From positions 452,127 to 512,321 of the forward strand of contig NZ_CP022463.1 in the NCBI RefSeq assembly GCF_002224485.1: a stretch of 60,195 bases of DNA, written 5' to 3'. Below, piece by piece: positions 1-9,169 of this stretch; within the stretch, counting starts at the first letter, position 1, and each line of letters starts with the position of its first letter. The notes under the pieces were generated by a model that saw only the letters and a list, made by a program, of their open reading frames with translations, made no database searches and was not told the DNA's origin. This DNA comes from Sinomonas sp. R1AF57. GTDB taxonomy: Bacteria; Actinomycetota; Actinomycetes; Actinomycetales; Micrococcaceae. A program made the translations under genes and the position numbers.

Positions 1-233
1 CCCCCACCCCCGCCCAAGCAAAAGCGCGACCGACACGTCCCCCCGGGCCAAGAAGGGGCCCCCGGAGGGTTCACACGAGAGGCCGCCCGGGGCCAGCCGG
101 GCGCCCGGGGGGCCCGCCCACAGGCACGCCGGACCAGGCGCGCCTGCCCACCCGCGACAGAGCCTTTCGGCCACGGGGGGGGGGCCGCGCCCCCGCGAGG
201 ACCGCGCCCCCGCCGCTGTTGTGCACCCACGGC

Positions 234-1133
234 TCAGAACGGTTTGCCGCCTGTCACCGGGACGACCGCCCCCGAGATGTAGCTGCCCTCGTCGGAGGCC
301 AGAAGAACGTACGCCGGCGCGAGTTCCGCAGGCTGCGCCGCGCGTCCCAGCGGAGTGTCCTGCCCGAACTCCGGCACATGCTCAGGCCAGCCGGTGGACG
401 GGATGAGGGGGGTCCAGACGGGCCCAGGAGCCACCGCGTTGATGCGGATGCCCTGCTGGCCGAGCTGGGGCGCCAACGCCTTCACGAGCGCTACCTGAGC
501 CGCCTTGGTCATGGCATAGTCGAACAGCCCCGCCGAGGGCTGCACCGACTGGATCGAGCTGGTGATGATGATCGACGCTCCCGACTCGAGGTGGGGCAGC
601 GCCGACCGCAGGATCCAGAACTGGCTGTACAGGTTCGTGCGCAGCACCCGGTCGAATTCCTCGGTGCTCACGGTGTCCACGCCGTCGCGCGCCTGCTGGT
701 AGGCGGCATTGAGGACGATCACGTCCAGGCGTCCGAGCTTCTCGCGCACCTGCTGCGGGAGCGATGCCGAGAAGTCCTCGTCCCGGAGGTCCCCCTCGAT
801 CGCGACGGCCGTGCGGCCAGCCGCCTCGATCTCGCGGACGGTTGCGTCGGCATCGTCCTTCTCCATGGGCTGGAACGTGAAGGCGACGTCGGCGCCCTCT
901 CGGGCGAAGGCAATCCCCACAGCCCGGCCGATGCCGGAGTCGCCGCCCGTGATGAGGGCGGCCTTCCCGCGCAGGCGGCCGTGGCCCTCGTAGGTCTGCT
1001 CGCCGTGGTCGGGCTGCGGCGTGGTCTCTGCTGTGGTCCCGGGAGCCTCCTGGTCCTGCGGGGGAGCGTCCACCTGAGGGTGCTCGGACCGGGGATCGGG
1101 GCTCGGTGATGAACTGGGAAGCTGCTCCGTCAT
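234..1133 (-). CDS. SDR family oxidoreductase (YghA-like, extended N-terminus)
   Basis: A 299-residue NAD(P)-dependent short-chain dehydrogenase. The Rossmann motif TGGDSGIG lies at residues 62-69, LNAA near 141-144, the catalytic Ser in the SS pair near 192-193, and the YxxxK pair is Tyr206/Lys210. The first 50 residues are Pro/Ser/Gln-rich and probably disordered, as in YghA-type general-stress oxidoreductases of bacteria. The reading frame stays open far upstream, but the ATG at 1133 is preceded by CAGGAG at good spacing and the upstream part only mirrors the topoisomerase gene, so I chose this start. It is divergent from that gene across about 170 bases. The substrate is unknown; a role in stress or aldehyde detoxification is inference. 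Confidence 0.9.
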   Translation of the reverse strand: MTEQLPSSSPSPDPRSEHPQVDAPPQDQEAPGTTAETTPQPDHGEQTYEGHGRLRGKAALITGGDSGIGRAVGIAFAREGADVAFTFQPMEKDDADATVREIEAAGRTAVAIEGDLRDEDFSASLPQQVREKLGRLDVIVLNAAYQQARDGVDTVSTEEFDRVLRTNLYSQFWILRSALPHLESGASIIITSSIQSVQPSAGLFDYAMTKAAQVALVKALAPQLGQQGIRINAVAPGPVWTPLIPSTGWPEHVPEFGQDTPLGRAAQPAELAPAYVLLASDEGSYISGAVVPVTGGKPF

Positions 1134-1301
1134 TGCTGCTCCTGAGTCGGTGTGCGCTGAACGGCCTCGGCTTGACCTGGGTCCCACGCTACGCGCCACC
1201 GGTGCCAGGCGGAAGGCGCACGCGGCTCGCGCCCGCCGAAGCCGGGTCCCCGGGCAGCGGGCGCGGGGTTGGGCGGAGCGCAAGAGGGTAGTGAGGCCGT
1301 C

Positions 1302-2300
1302 ATGGGGCGTGCGAACAGGAGGCGCCGCGGCGCCGTGTTGACCCGCCGTCGCGCGGGGAAGGGCTTCGTGTATCTCGACGACGAGGGGTCGCGCATCGAC
1401 GACCCTCAGATCCTCGAGCGCATCAAGGCCCTGGCGATTCCGCCTGCGTGGCGCCGGGTGACCATCTCCGCCGCGCCGGGAGCGCGGCTCCAGGCGACCG
1501 GAATCGACGCAGCGGGCCGCCGCCAGTACCTCTACCACCCTTCGTGGCGCGAGCGTCAGGACGCGCGCAAGTTCGCCAGGGCGCTGCAGCTGGCCCGCAG
1601 GCTTCCCTCCGTGCGCCGGACCGTGACGCGTGACCTCCGCGGCGAACGGGGGCCGCGGCAGCAGGCGTTTGCTGCCGCCGTGCGACTCGTCGACAAAGCC
1701 GGTCTGCGCGTGGGAAGCCGTCGGTACGCACGCGAGAACGGCACGTTCGGCGCGACCACGCTCACCCGTGCGCATGTCAGCGTGGACGGTGAGCGGGTCA
1801 GCCTTGATTTCCCCGGCAAGTCGGGGGCCCGGTGGACTGTCGACCTCGTCGACCCCGACCTGGCCCGCTACCTTGCCCCGCATACGGCAGGGCGCTCGCG
1901 CCGGGCGGCACTCGGCTACGACGACGGCCATGGCTTCCAGCCGATCGGCCCCTCCGGCGTCAACGGCTACCTCCGGCAGATCTCGGGGCTCGGGGTGAGC
2001 GCCAAGGACCTGCGGACCTGGCGTGGGACTGCCGTGGCGGGCGCGTCCCTCGCCTGGAGCCACGACGCCGGCCTCGACGCGGAGACCGCGTGGCGCAAGG
2101 CGGTGTCCGAGGCCGCAGAGTGGCTCAACAACACCCCCACGGTTGCCCGTGGCTCGTACCTCGACCCCCGGCTGCTTGTCGCGTATGAAGAGGGGCGCAC
2201 AGCGCGCGGCCCCTCGGACGCCGCCGTAGCGGACCTCCTGGAAGAGGCATCCGGGGGAGCCCTGCCGTCGGCGACAGGTGAGAACGCGAAGACGGCGTGA
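1302..2300 (+). CDS. DNA topoisomerase IB (poxvirus/eukaryotic type)
   Basis: A 332-residue type IB topoisomerase, which relaxes supercoils by nicking one strand through a 3'-phosphotyrosine and needs no ATP. An N-terminal beta-rich part carries KGFVYLDDEG near residue 20. The catalytic domain has KDLRTWRGT near 235-243 and the active-site tyrosine in RGSYLDPRLL at about Tyr286. Length matches the bacterial family of roughly 320-370 residues. The ATG at 1302 has TGAGG five bases upstream; an ATG at 1269 is possible but has no ribosome site. Bacterial members are often accessory genes near stress functions, which fits the neighbouring SDR and sigma factor. A hairpin terminator follows the stop directly. 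Confidence 0.92.
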   Translation: MGRANRRRRGAVLTRRRAGKGFVYLDDEGSRIDDPQILERIKALAIPPAWRRVTISAAPGARLQATGIDAAGRRQYLYHPSWRERQDARKFARALQLARRLPSVRRTVTRDLRGERGPRQQAFAAAVRLVDKAGLRVGSRRYARENGTFGATTLTRAHVSVDGERVSLDFPGKSGARWTVDLVDPDLARYLAPHTAGRSRRAALGYDDGHGFQPIGPSGVNGYLRQISGLGVSAKDLRTWRGTAVAGASLAWSHDAGLDAETAWRKAVSEAAEWLNNTPTVARGSYLDPRLLVAYEEGRTARGPSDAAVADLLEEASGGALPSATGENAKTA

Positions 2301-2306
2301 CGCCAG

Positions 2307-2343
2307 GACGGCGGGCCGGAGCCCCAGCCTCCGTCCCGCCGTC
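2307..2343. terminator. Bidirectional intrinsic terminator
   Basis: A nine-pair arm GACGGCGGG (2307-2315) matches CCCGCCGTC (2335-2343), with a further five pairs inside (CGGAG/CTCCG). It lies between the stops of the convergent topoisomerase gene and the unknown gene at 2363, so it can serve both. There is no clear T tract, which is common in GC-rich actinobacteria. Confidence 0.6.
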
Positions 2344-2362
2344 AGTCATCTGCCCGAAGCCG

Positions 2363-2773
2363 TCAGGGGCTTTCCGGGAATTCGTCGGTCGTGGTCCCTT
2401 CGGTGTCCCCGTCGCGTGGGGTGAGGTAGCGCTCGCCGTCCTCTGTGCGCTCGACGACGTACTCCGCCTCGACGGCGTCCATCGCGGCCTGGTCCACCTC
2501 GTTGGGCGGCTTCACCGGGCCCGGGTTCGGCGTTCGCTCGGCGTCGCCCCAGACGGCGCCCAGGCCCTTGGAAGAGGGCGTCACGTCCGTGCCCTCCGGG
2601 GCAGCCTCGTCGTCGTGCGGATTGCGGGGGACCGGCCTTCCCGGCTCGTGGGCGGTGCCGTGCAGCGGATCTTCCCGGAGCCTGATGTCGTCCCGGGCCG
2701 GGTCGTATCGATGAGCGCCCTCCCCGCGGGGCTCGGAATTGCGGTCGAGATGTGGATCGCGGGCGTTCGTCAT
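2363..2773 (-). CDS. Hypothetical hydrophilic protein
   Basis: A 136-residue protein of no family I recognise. It is very rich in Asp, Glu, Arg, Pro and Gly, has no signal peptide or membrane segment, and looks largely disordered. A somewhat more ordered C-terminal half contains AMDAVEAEYVVERTEDGERY. The ATG at 2773 is preceded by AGAGGAGAGG about nine bases away, which fixes the start; the frame remains open upstream without another ribosome site. A possible SigB-type promoter, GTTT-N15-GGGGAA, lies 60-85 bases upstream. With the nearby SigB/SigF-family sigma gene this suggests a small stress-induced protein, but that is inference from context only. Confidence 0.6.
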   Translation of the reverse strand: MTNARDPHLDRNSEPRGEGAHRYDPARDDIRLREDPLHGTAHEPGRPVPRNPHDDEAAPEGTDVTPSSKGLGAVWGDAERTPNPGPVKPPNEVDQAAMDAVEAEYVVERTEDGERYLTPRDGDTEGTTTDEFPESP

Positions 2774-2833
2774 AGCGTGCGTCCTCTCCTCTGGGCCGTC
2801 GCAGAGCGCGGCAGTAGGCATCGACCCAGATCC

Positions 2834-2858
2834 TTCCCCGGAAAGCCCAGCGCGAAAC
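2834..2858 (-). promoter_or_regulatory. Possible SigB-type promoter for the gene at 2363-2773
   Basis: Read on the minus strand, GTTT (2858-2855) is followed after 15 bases by GGGGAA (2839-2834), resembling the GTTT-N14-17-GGGTAT pattern of actinobacterial SigB/SigF promoters. The -10 element departs from consensus, so this is a weak call. Confidence 0.28.
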
Positions 2859-3166
2859 GAACAGCGGGCGGCTTGGCGCGAGCAACAGGAAGCGTCACAA
2901 GTTAGGGACTCGAGAATCGCTGAAGCTTCTCCTTGGAGGGTTGTGGCGGCCAAAGGAGAGTGGGACTGTGGAAATGGAGTCAAGCAACCGGCCCCGAAAT
3001 CATCAAGAGGGCGGGTGCTGACCGTGGAGCTTGGTACATCATGAATGCGCGGCCGCTGCAGCGGAACGCGCTGATGTCCTCGACTCTCCACCCCTTCACC
3101 AACGGCATCCACGCGGCCATCGGCCGTGCACTCCTTCTTCGAGCCTTGTTCTCGGCGCAGGCCCCT

Positions 3167-3197
3167 CTCGGTTCCACCCCTGCGAGGTGGAGCCGAG
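3167..3197 (+). promoter_or_regulatory. Stable hairpin in the sigma factor leader
   Basis: CTCGGTTCCACC (3167-3178) pairs with GGTGGAGCCGAG (3186-3197): twelve pairs including one G-U, around a seven-base loop. It ends 57 bases before the sigma gene start and has no T tract, so a leader element controlling the sigma gene is as likely as a terminator. Confidence 0.45.
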
Positions 3198-3254
3198 GAA
3201 CACTCCAGCTCTGAGAGCCAGTGCTCCAACCCCAGCGAGGAGGAAAAACTCGCC

Positions 3255-4082
3255 GTGAAGACCATTCACCAGGGGACTCGGACAACGTCTCCTTCATTCA
3301 CTCGACCTGACCGTGCAGCAGCGAAGGGGGTCGTGGCCCTGAGGACCCGGCCTGGCCCACTCGTCCGGGCAGTGGCACCGGCCGCGCTGGCCACCCAGGC
3401 ACTCACCGCCGGCCGCCTCGCCGTCGAATACCTCGGCGTCGCTGACGCCCTCGCCCGCCGATTCCGCTGCCCCGGGCACGACGCCGACGACCTCCGCCAG
3501 GTGGCCCGGCTCGGACTCATGAAGGCCGCCCAGAGGTACCGCGCCGCGCTCGGTCACGGATTCGTTCCGTACGCAGTGCCGACCATCACTGGCGAGCTCA
3601 AGCGCTATCTGCGTGACCAGTCCTGGGTCGTCCGCCCGCCCCGGGCCATCCAAGAGCTTCGGCTGAGGCTCAACTCCGTGCGACCAGGGCTCGCCCAACG
3701 TCTCGGCCACGATCCCACGACGGCTGAGCTGAGCGACGAATCAGGGGTTCCGGTCGCGGAGGTGGCCGAAGCCCAGATCGCAGAGGCCGCGATGGTCGGC
3801 CAGCCAATCGAGCACGGCGACTCGTCCGAGGACCCCGAGGAAAGGCGGGTCACGTACATCTTCGGGTCGGAGGACCCGGGGTACGAACGAGTCGAGCAGA
3901 TGCAGGCCCTGGCGGGTGCACTCGAAGGCGCGACGGAGGCGGACAAGCGTCTCCTCTACCTCCGCTTCGTCAAGGAGATGACCCAGGACGCGATTGCCGA
4001 GGAGCTCGGCGTGAGCCAGATGCAGGTTTCCCGGCTTCTGCGGAAGCTGCTCGACCGGCTGCGCAGGCGCATGGCCGCCTAG
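3255..4082 (+). CDS. RNA polymerase sigma factor, SigB/SigF/sigma-28 type
   Basis: A 275-residue alternative sigma factor. Region 2 is recognisable from HDADDLRQVARLGLMKAAQR through ITGELKRYLRDQ and the VRPPR motif, roughly residues 70-140. Region 3 follows, and a C-terminal region 4 helix-turn-helix reads MTQDAIAEELGVSQMQVSRL. This domain order is that of the SigB/SigF stress and sporulation sigma factors of actinobacteria. The start is the GTG at 3255, eleven bases after AGGAGG (3238-3243); upstream in-frame codons have no ribosome site. No anti-sigma or anti-anti-sigma gene is adjacent, which is unusual for this class, so its control must lie elsewhere or in the hairpin leader. Confidence 0.88.
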   Translation: MKTIHQGTRTTSPSFTRPDRAAAKGVVALRTRPGPLVRAVAPAALATQALTAGRLAVEYLGVADALARRFRCPGHDADDLRQVARLGLMKAAQRYRAALGHGFVPYAVPTITGELKRYLRDQSWVVRPPRAIQELRLRLNSVRPGLAQRLGHDPTTAELSDESGVPVAEVAEAQIAEAAMVGQPIEHGDSSEDPEERRVTYIFGSEDPGYERVEQMQALAGALEGATEADKRLLYLRFVKEMTQDAIAEELGVSQMQVSRLLRKLLDRLRRRMAA

Positions 4083-4112
4083 CAAGCGGGTCGCTCCTCC
4101 AGCCCTCGGCCC

Positions 4113-5078
4113 TCAACGGCCGGGAAGGCGCTCGGCGCCGTCGGCCGCTTCCACGCGGGCGACGGCGTCGAGCACGTGTCCCGGCAGGACGGCCAGGATC
4201 GCCGGGTCCGGCTCGTCGGAGAACGGGTCGCCGCGCCGGACGGCCGCATCCGTGAGGACGATGTGCGGCCCGTCGGCGGGAGGCCCCCACTGCTCAGGGG
4301 CGGCAGGGCCGAACAGGACGACCGACGGAGTGCGGTAGGCGCTCGCGAGGTGTGCCGCGGAGGTGTCCGCCGTGATGACGACGCGCGCGGCGCGCACCGC
4401 GGCCGCGAACTCGTCGAGCGCCCACTCCCCGGCCACGCAGGCGCTCTCGGAAAGGCCCGCTGCCGTCGTGACGTCCTGCGCACGCGGACGGTCGGCCGCC
4501 CCGCCGGTGACGACGACGTCGTGCCCGTCCGACGCGAGCTGGCACGCCACGGCGGCGAATCTCTCGACGGGCCACTGCCGGCTCCCGTAGGCGGCCCCCA
4601 CGTGCACGATCGTGGCGCCGACCGACGGGGCGCTCGCCTCAGGCTCGCCCAGCCGATAGTCGTCGGCGTCGGCCGCGATGCCGTGCCAGCGCAGGAGGCG
4701 GACCCACCGCTCGCGTTCGTGGAGCGTGTCATCCCAGACGGGGCCCGGCCACCCCTTCGCCTCATGGCCCAGCCGGTGCGCAGGCTGGAGCTCCTCCAGG
4801 CGAGTCCGGCTCTCGACCCCCTTGCCGTGCAGGTTCACGGCGACATCCACGGGTCCCAGCGGAGGGAGTGGATCGTCGAGCCCGGGGGTGGGAAGAAGCC
4901 TGTTGATGCCCCCGATGAGCGGGACGATGGGCTCGAGCCAGGAGGCCGCCGCGAGCACGAGCTCGTGCTGGGGGAAGGCCCGCCGCAGACCGCGCAGCGC
5001 CGGGACGGCCACGAGAAGGTCCCCGAGCTTGAGCGCCCGCAGGACGAGGAGCACGGGCTTGGCGTCTGAAGCGGTCAT
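4113..5078 (-). CDS. Glycosyltransferase family 9 (heptosyltransferase-like)
   Basis: A 321-residue family-9 glycosyltransferase with a GT-B fold. The N-terminal acceptor domain opens with LRALKLGDLLVAVPALRGL and the C-terminal nucleotide-sugar domain carries ADTSAAHLASAYRTPSV, both hallmarks of the RfaF/WaaC family that transfers heptose from ADP-heptose. The ATG at 5078 is preceded by GGAGGTC at five bases. It stands alone on the minus strand, divergent from the heptose operon across about 100 bases that contain an AT-rich TTATTGTAACTT stretch, read on the minus strand as a good -10 (TACAAT). It is one of three family-9 enzymes here, so it probably works on the same glycan. The acceptor is unknown. 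Confidence 0.88.
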   Translation of the reverse strand: MTASDAKPVLLVLRALKLGDLLVAVPALRGLRRAFPQHELVLAAASWLEPIVPLIGGINRLLPTPGLDDPLPPLGPVDVAVNLHGKGVESRTRLEELQPAHRLGHEAKGWPGPVWDDTLHERERWVRLLRWHGIAADADDYRLGEPEASAPSVGATIVHVGAAYGSRQWPVERFAAVACQLASDGHDVVVTGGAADRPRAQDVTTAAGLSESACVAGEWALDEFAAAVRAARVVITADTSAAHLASAYRTPSVVLFGPAAPEQWGPPADGPHIVLTDAAVRRGDPFSDEPDPAILAVLPGHVLDAVARVEAADGAERLPGR

Positions 5079-5180
5079 GGGACCTCCGGGTCGTTCTCCA
5101 GGAGCGCCCGCGGCCTGAGCGTCGATGGGGGTCTTCCCCTTAAGAGGTTTATTGTAACTTCTCGCGGGAACTGCTCCTTC

Positions 5181-5807
5181 ATGGAGAACCGCCGCCGGAA
5201 TACCGCAGGGCACGCCCGAACCAGAGGGCCGCGCCGCCCCTGGATCCCGCGTGCCGTACTGTTCGACCGAGACGGCACCCTCGTCCACGACGTCCCGTAC
5301 AACCGGGATCCGCGCCTCGTGCGCCCCATGCCCGATGCGGCGCGGGTGCTGGACGAGCTGCGCGAGGCGGGGATTCCCACAGGCGTCGTATCCAACCAGT
5401 CCGGCGTGGGGCTCGGCATCATCAGTCCCGACGAGCTCGACGCCGTGAATGCGCGCGTCGAGGAGCTCCTCGGCCCCTTCGACACGTGGCAGGTCTGCCC
5501 GCACGGACCAGACGGGCGCTGCCGCTGCCGCAAGCCCCAGCCGGGCCTGATCCTCGCAGCCTGCGCCGCCCTCGGCGTTGCTCCCTCGGACGCACTCGTC
5601 ATCGGCGACATCGGCAAGGACATGGAGGCCGCGCGGCGCGCAGGTGCCCGGGGCGTCCTCGTGCCCACGCGCGTGACGCGCCGGCAGGAAGTCCTGGAGG
5701 CCCCAGCGGTGGCCGGGGACCTCACTTCCGCAATCATCCTCGCGTTCGGCAGCCGGGAGCTAGTGGCTTCCGAGCCACTGGCCACCGGCACCGGAGGTGC
5801 TCAGTGA
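5181..5807 (+). CDS. gmhB: HAD-IIIA phosphatase, D,D-heptose 1,7-bisphosphate 7-phosphatase (GmhB-like)
   Basis: A 208-residue phosphatase of the GmhB/histidinol-phosphatase class. It has the nucleophile/acid motif DRDGTL near residue 30, SNQSG, the zinc-binding CPH...CRCRK pattern typical of GmhB, and the metal-binding Asp in IGDIGKDMEAA. GmhB removes the 7-phosphate of D-glycero-D-manno-heptose 1,7-bisphosphate, the step between the kinase and nucleotidyltransferase reactions of HldE. The ATG at 5181 has a poor ribosome site; no better alternative keeps the N-terminus. It is the first gene of a long plus-strand operon: its TGA overlaps the GTG of the next gene. An imidazoleglycerol-phosphate role is unlikely given the neighbours. 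Confidence 0.85.
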   Translation: MENRRRNTAGHARTRGPRRPWIPRAVLFDRDGTLVHDVPYNRDPRLVRPMPDAARVLDELREAGIPTGVVSNQSGVGLGIISPDELDAVNARVEELLGPFDTWQVCPHGPDGRCRCRKPQPGLILAACAALGVAPSDALVIGDIGKDMEAARRAGARGVLVPTRVTRRQEVLEAPAVAGDLTSAIILAFGSRELVASEPLATGTGGAQ

Positions 5808-6829
5808 AGCGAGTCCTCGTCGCTCGCCTCGACAGCCTGGGAGACGTCGTCCTCGCGGGCCCCGCAGTGCGGGCCGTCGCGTCGAGCGCGCTTCCGGTGC
5901 TCCTGACGGGTCCACGCGGGAGCGCTGCCGCGAAGCTGCTTCCCGGGGTCGAACGCGTCGTGGAATGGGACTGCCCCTGGATTGCCAACCCCGCGCCCCC
6001 GGCCACCCCCCGCCACCTGCGCCGCCTCGAGCGGCTTGTCGCGGGCCTCCACGTGGAGGAAGCCGTCATCCTCACGTCCTTCCACCAGTCGCCGCTGCCC
6101 CTCGCGCTCGAGCTGCGCCTCTGCGGCGTGCAACGCATCACCGGCCTGTCGGAGGACTACCCAGGCAGCCTCCTCAACGTGCGCGTGACGAGCCGGGATA
6201 TCCCCTGGAGCGTCCACGAGGCGGACCGGGCCCTTGCCATCGCCGCCGCCGCAGGCTTCACCCTTCCGGCTGACGACGCCGGCCTGCCGGCACTCGGGCC
6301 GACGCAGCCCTCGGGCCTGAGGCCGGACGGGGACTACGTGGTCGTGCATCCCGGCGCGGACGCCCCCGCGCGTGCCTGGCCCGCATCCAATGCCGAGCAG
6401 CTCGTCGAGCTGCTCGCCGCGCGCGGCCTCCAGCCGGTCGTCACGGGGGGCCCCGGTGAACGGGCTCTCACCGCACGCGTTGCAGGGGACCACGGAATCG
6501 ACCTCGGGGGGCGCACGCCTCTGCCCGCCCTCGTGGACGTGCTCGCGGGAGCGCGGGCCGTCGTCGTGGGCAACACCGGGCCGGCGCACCTCGCCGCTGC
6601 CGTGGGCACTCCCGTCGTGAGCCTCTTCTCACCGGTCGTGCCTGCCGGCGTGTGGGCCCCCCGCGGCGCACCCGTCGTCGTCCTCGGAGACCAGGAAGCC
6701 CCGTGCGCGGCGACGCGCGCGCGCACGTGCCCGGTCGAGGGGCATCCATGCCTGACCCGAGTGGGCCCGGCGGAGGCGCTCGCCGCCGTCGAGAGCCTCC
6801 TCGCCGAGCACAGCGGGGTGGTGGCCTGA
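5804..6829 (+). CDS. Glycosyltransferase family 9
   Basis: A 341-residue family-9 transferase. The N-terminal motif is [17 protein letters not shown] and the donor-site motif [16 protein letters not shown]; the C-terminus has the Cys cluster [17 protein letters not shown] seen in many family members. The GTG start at 5804 has GGAGGTG five bases upstream and overlaps the previous stop by four bases (GTGA), so translation is coupled. The next gene starts on its stop codon (TGATG). It likely transfers heptose or a related sugar made by the surrounding enzymes; the acceptor cannot be read from the sequence. Confidence 0.9.
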   Translation: MKRVLVARLDSLGDVVLAGPAVRAVASSALPVLLTGPRGSAAAKLLPGVERVVEWDCPWIANPAPPATPRHLRRLERLVAGLHVEEAVILTSFHQSPLPLALELRLCGVQRITGLSEDYPGSLLNVRVTSRDIPWSVHEADRALAIAAAAGFTLPADDAGLPALGPTQPSGLRPDGDYVVVHPGADAPARAWPASNAEQLVELLAARGLQPVVTGGPGERALTARVAGDHGIDLGGRTPLPALVDVLAGARAVVVGNTGPAHLAAAVGTPVVSLFSPVVPAGVWAPRGAPVVVLGDQEAPCAATRARTCPVEGHPCLTRVGPAEALAAVESLLAEHSGVVA

Positions 6830-7884
6830 TGCGGATCCTGCTCTGGCACGTCCACGGAGGGTGGACCGACGCCTTCGTCCGCGGAGCCCACGAGTACGTC
6901 CTCCCCGTGGACGGCGAGCGCAGCGAATGGGGCCTCGGCCGCGGCGGACGCGACTGGCCCGCGGCGACGGAGTCAACCGCGGACGAGCTCGTGCGCGACG
7001 CGGGGACGATCGACGCCGTCGTGCTCCAGCGGCCCGCGGAGGCGGACCGGCTGCGCAGCCTCACCGGACTGACGGCCGGGATCGACGTGCCCGCCGTGTA
7101 TGTCGAGCACAACACCCCCCGCGGCCGCGTTCCCGACACCCGGCACCACCTGTCAGGACAGCGCGAGATCCCGGTGGTGCACGTCACCCACTTCAACGCG
7201 CTGATGTGGGACTGCGGCGTCGCGCACACGCGCGTCATCGAGCACGGCGTGGCCGACCCGGGCCTGCTGTACACGGGGGAGCTGCCCCGACTCGGCGTCG
7301 TCGTGAACGAGCCGGTGCGCCGCGGCCGCACCGCGGGCACCGACCTCCTCCCGCGCTTCGCCGCCGCGGCACCGCTGGATGTCTACGGCATGGGCGGCGA
7401 CCGCCTGAGGCGCGCTACCCGGCTGGGCCCCGACCGGCTGCGATGGGCCGGCGACGTCCCGCCGCCTCGGCTGCAGACCGAGCTCGGCCGCCGGCGGGCG
7501 TACGTCCATCCCTTTCGGTGGACCTCGCTCGGACTCGCACTCATCGAGGCCATGCAGGCCGGTATGCCCATCCTCGCCGTCGGCTCGACCGAGGTGTGGC
7601 GCGCCGTTCCGCCAGAGGCCGGCCGCGTCAGCTCGAACCCCTCGGAGCTCGTCGCCGCGGCGCGGCGCTTCATCGCCGACGAGTCCGCGGCGCGGGAAGC
7701 GGGGCTCGCCGCCCGCGAGGCTGCTCTCGCCCGCTATGGGCTCGCAAGGTTCCTGGCCGACTGGGATGCGGTCCTGAACGAGGCGGCCGGGGGACTCTTC
7801 TCGCACCAGCGCGGCCGGTCGGACCCCGCCGGACAGGCAGCTTTCCCGAACCACCGGGACCGGATGTGGAAGGAGCAGGAATGA
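6829..7884 (+). CDS. Glycosyltransferase (GT-B, family 1/4-like)
   Basis: A 351-residue protein with a GT-B layout. The C-terminal donor domain carries [19 protein letters not shown] near residues 225-243, which contains the E-x7-E-type signature of retaining GT4 enzymes in a weakened form. The N-terminal half ([19 protein letters not shown]) resembles glycosyltransferases of actinobacterial polysaccharide clusters. The ATG shares its first base with the previous TGA, and the stop overlaps the next ATG by four bases, so it is translated as part of the operon. No signal peptide or membrane segment was seen. The sugar is unknown. Confidence 0.82.
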   Translation: MRILLWHVHGGWTDAFVRGAHEYVLPVDGERSEWGLGRGGRDWPAATESTADELVRDAGTIDAVVLQRPAEADRLRSLTGLTAGIDVPAVYVEHNTPRGRVPDTRHHLSGQREIPVVHVTHFNALMWDCGVAHTRVIEHGVADPGLLYTGELPRLGVVVNEPVRRGRTAGTDLLPRFAAAAPLDVYGMGGDRLRRATRLGPDRLRWAGDVPPPRLQTELGRRRAYVHPFRWTSLGLALIEAMQAGMPILAVGSTEVWRAVPPEAGRVSSNPSELVAAARRFIADESAAREAGLAAREAALARYGLARFLADWDAVLNEAAGGLFSHQRGRSDPAGQAAFPNHRDRMWKEQE

Positions 7885-9167
7885 AGATCTCGATGGTGTC
7901 GGAGCACGCGAGTCCTCTCGCCGCTATCGGCGGGGAGGATGCAGGCGGCCAGAACATCCACGTAGCAGAGCTGTCCGCAGCCCTGGTGCGCCGTGGCCAC
8001 GGGGTCACGGTGTTCACCCGGCGCGACAGCCATCGCCTCCACTGGGAGCAGATGCTCCCCACCGGGGTGACCCTCGTCAACGTCGACGCCGGGCCGCCCC
8101 GCGCGATCCCCAAGGACAAGCTCCTGCCGCACATCCCGGAGTTCGCCGAGCGGCTCGCGGAGTACTGGCAGGGCGACACGCCGGACATCGTCCACGGGCA
8201 CTTCTGGATGTCGGGCATCGCATGCATCGAGGGCGTCGGGAAGATCGAGAGCCTCGGCATCGCACCCCCGGTCGTAGCCGAGACGTTCCACGCGCTCGGA
8301 GTCGTCAAGCGGCGCCACCAGGGCGCGGACGACACGAGCCCTCCCGAACGGGAAGCCCTCGAACCGTGGGTCGCCCGCTCCGTCGACCGGGTGATCGCCA
8401 CCTGCCCCGACGAGGCCTTCGAGCTGCGCACCCTCGGCGTCAACCGCCGCCGCATCTCAGTCGCGCCCTGCGGGGTGGACACCCTCCGCTTCACCCCTGA
8501 TGGACCGGCACGGGTGCGCGGGGGGCGCCTGCGGCTCGCGGTGATCGGGCGGCTCGTGCCGCGCAAGGGAATCGACATCGTGATCGAAGCCCTCGCCCAG
8601 CTGGCCAAGGCCGGCACGCGGGGGGTCGAGCTGCTCATCGTCGGCGGATCCAGTGCCAAGGACCGCGTTGCGGCGGACCCCGAGGCCCGGCGGCTCCGCG
8701 ACCTGGCCGACTCGCTCGGCGTCGGGAATCAGGTCATCTTCACCGGTCAGGTACCGCGCGACGAGATGCCCGCACTCATGCGCAGCCTCGATGTCGTCGT
8801 GTGCACGCCCTGGTACGAGCCGTTCGGCATCGTGCCCCTGGAGGCGATGGCGAGCGGCGTGCCTGTCATCGCCGCGGCGGTCGGCGGCCTCGCGGAGACC
8901 GTCGTCGACGGCATCACCGGGTTCCATGTGCCGCCGCGCTCACCCGAGGCGCTCGCCGAGGCGATCAGGGTGCTCGCGGAGGATCCGGTGCGGCGCGCCT
9001 CCCTGGGGGCGGCCGGCGTCGAACGTGCCCGCAACCGCTACACGTGGGACCGGGTCGCCGAGGACACCGAACGGATCTACCGCGTCATGCGGGAGCACTG
9101 GGAGCGGCCCGAGGCGGATGTCGCGATGTCGCGCAGCAGACTGCGCCGCGTGCAGGAGGGGGCCTGA
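7881..9167 (+). CDS. Glycosyltransferase family 4
   Basis: A 428-residue retaining glycosyltransferase. It has the N-terminal [16 protein letters not shown] loop shared with sucrose-phosphate-synthase-like GT4 enzymes, the central [18 protein letters not shown], and the donor-site E-x7-E motif in [18 protein letters not shown]. The start overlaps the previous stop by four bases (ATGA). Two bases separate its stop from the next ATG, with GGAGG inside its 3' end serving as the ribosome site. Soluble, about 46 kDa. Together with the GT9 and GT2 enzymes it implies a hetero-oligosaccharide of at least four linkages. Confidence 0.9.
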   Translation: MKISMVSEHASPLAAIGGEDAGGQNIHVAELSAALVRRGHGVTVFTRRDSHRLHWEQMLPTGVTLVNVDAGPPRAIPKDKLLPHIPEFAERLAEYWQGDTPDIVHGHFWMSGIACIEGVGKIESLGIAPPVVAETFHALGVVKRRHQGADDTSPPEREALEPWVARSVDRVIATCPDEAFELRTLGVNRRRISVAPCGVDTLRFTPDGPARVRGGRLRLAVIGRLVPRKGIDIVIEALAQLAKAGTRGVELLIVGGSSAKDRVAADPEARRLRDLADSLGVGNQVIFTGQVPRDEMPALMRSLDVVVCTPWYEPFGIVPLEAMASGVPVIAAAVGGLAETVVDGITGFHVPPRSPEALAEAIRVLAEDPVRRASLGAAGVERARNRYTWDRVAEDTERIYRVMREHWERPEADVAMSRSRLRRVQEGA

Positions 9168-9169
9168 GG

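Larger units (their letters stand above)
2774..3254. other. Long intergenic region without a supported gene
   Basis: These 481 bases separate the divergent genes at 2363 and 3255. They hold the possible SigB-type promoter at 2834-2858 and the hairpin at 3167-3197. A 93-codon open frame on the plus strand (2933-3214) has no ribosome site, no recognisable motif and atypical composition, so I do not call it. Confidence 0.5.

Noticed and set aside
1-233. Repeats or a gene at the left end
   Set aside because: Only runs of C and G with chance hairpins; no open frame with a ribosome site.
1130-2063. Long in-frame extension of the first SDR gene into the topoisomerase region
   Set aside because: It is the antisense shadow of the topoisomerase gene, and the ATG at 1133 has a proper ribosome site.
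2933-3214. A 93-codon frame in the long gap before the sigma gene
   Set aside because: No ribosome site, no motif, odd composition, and it runs through the leader hairpin.
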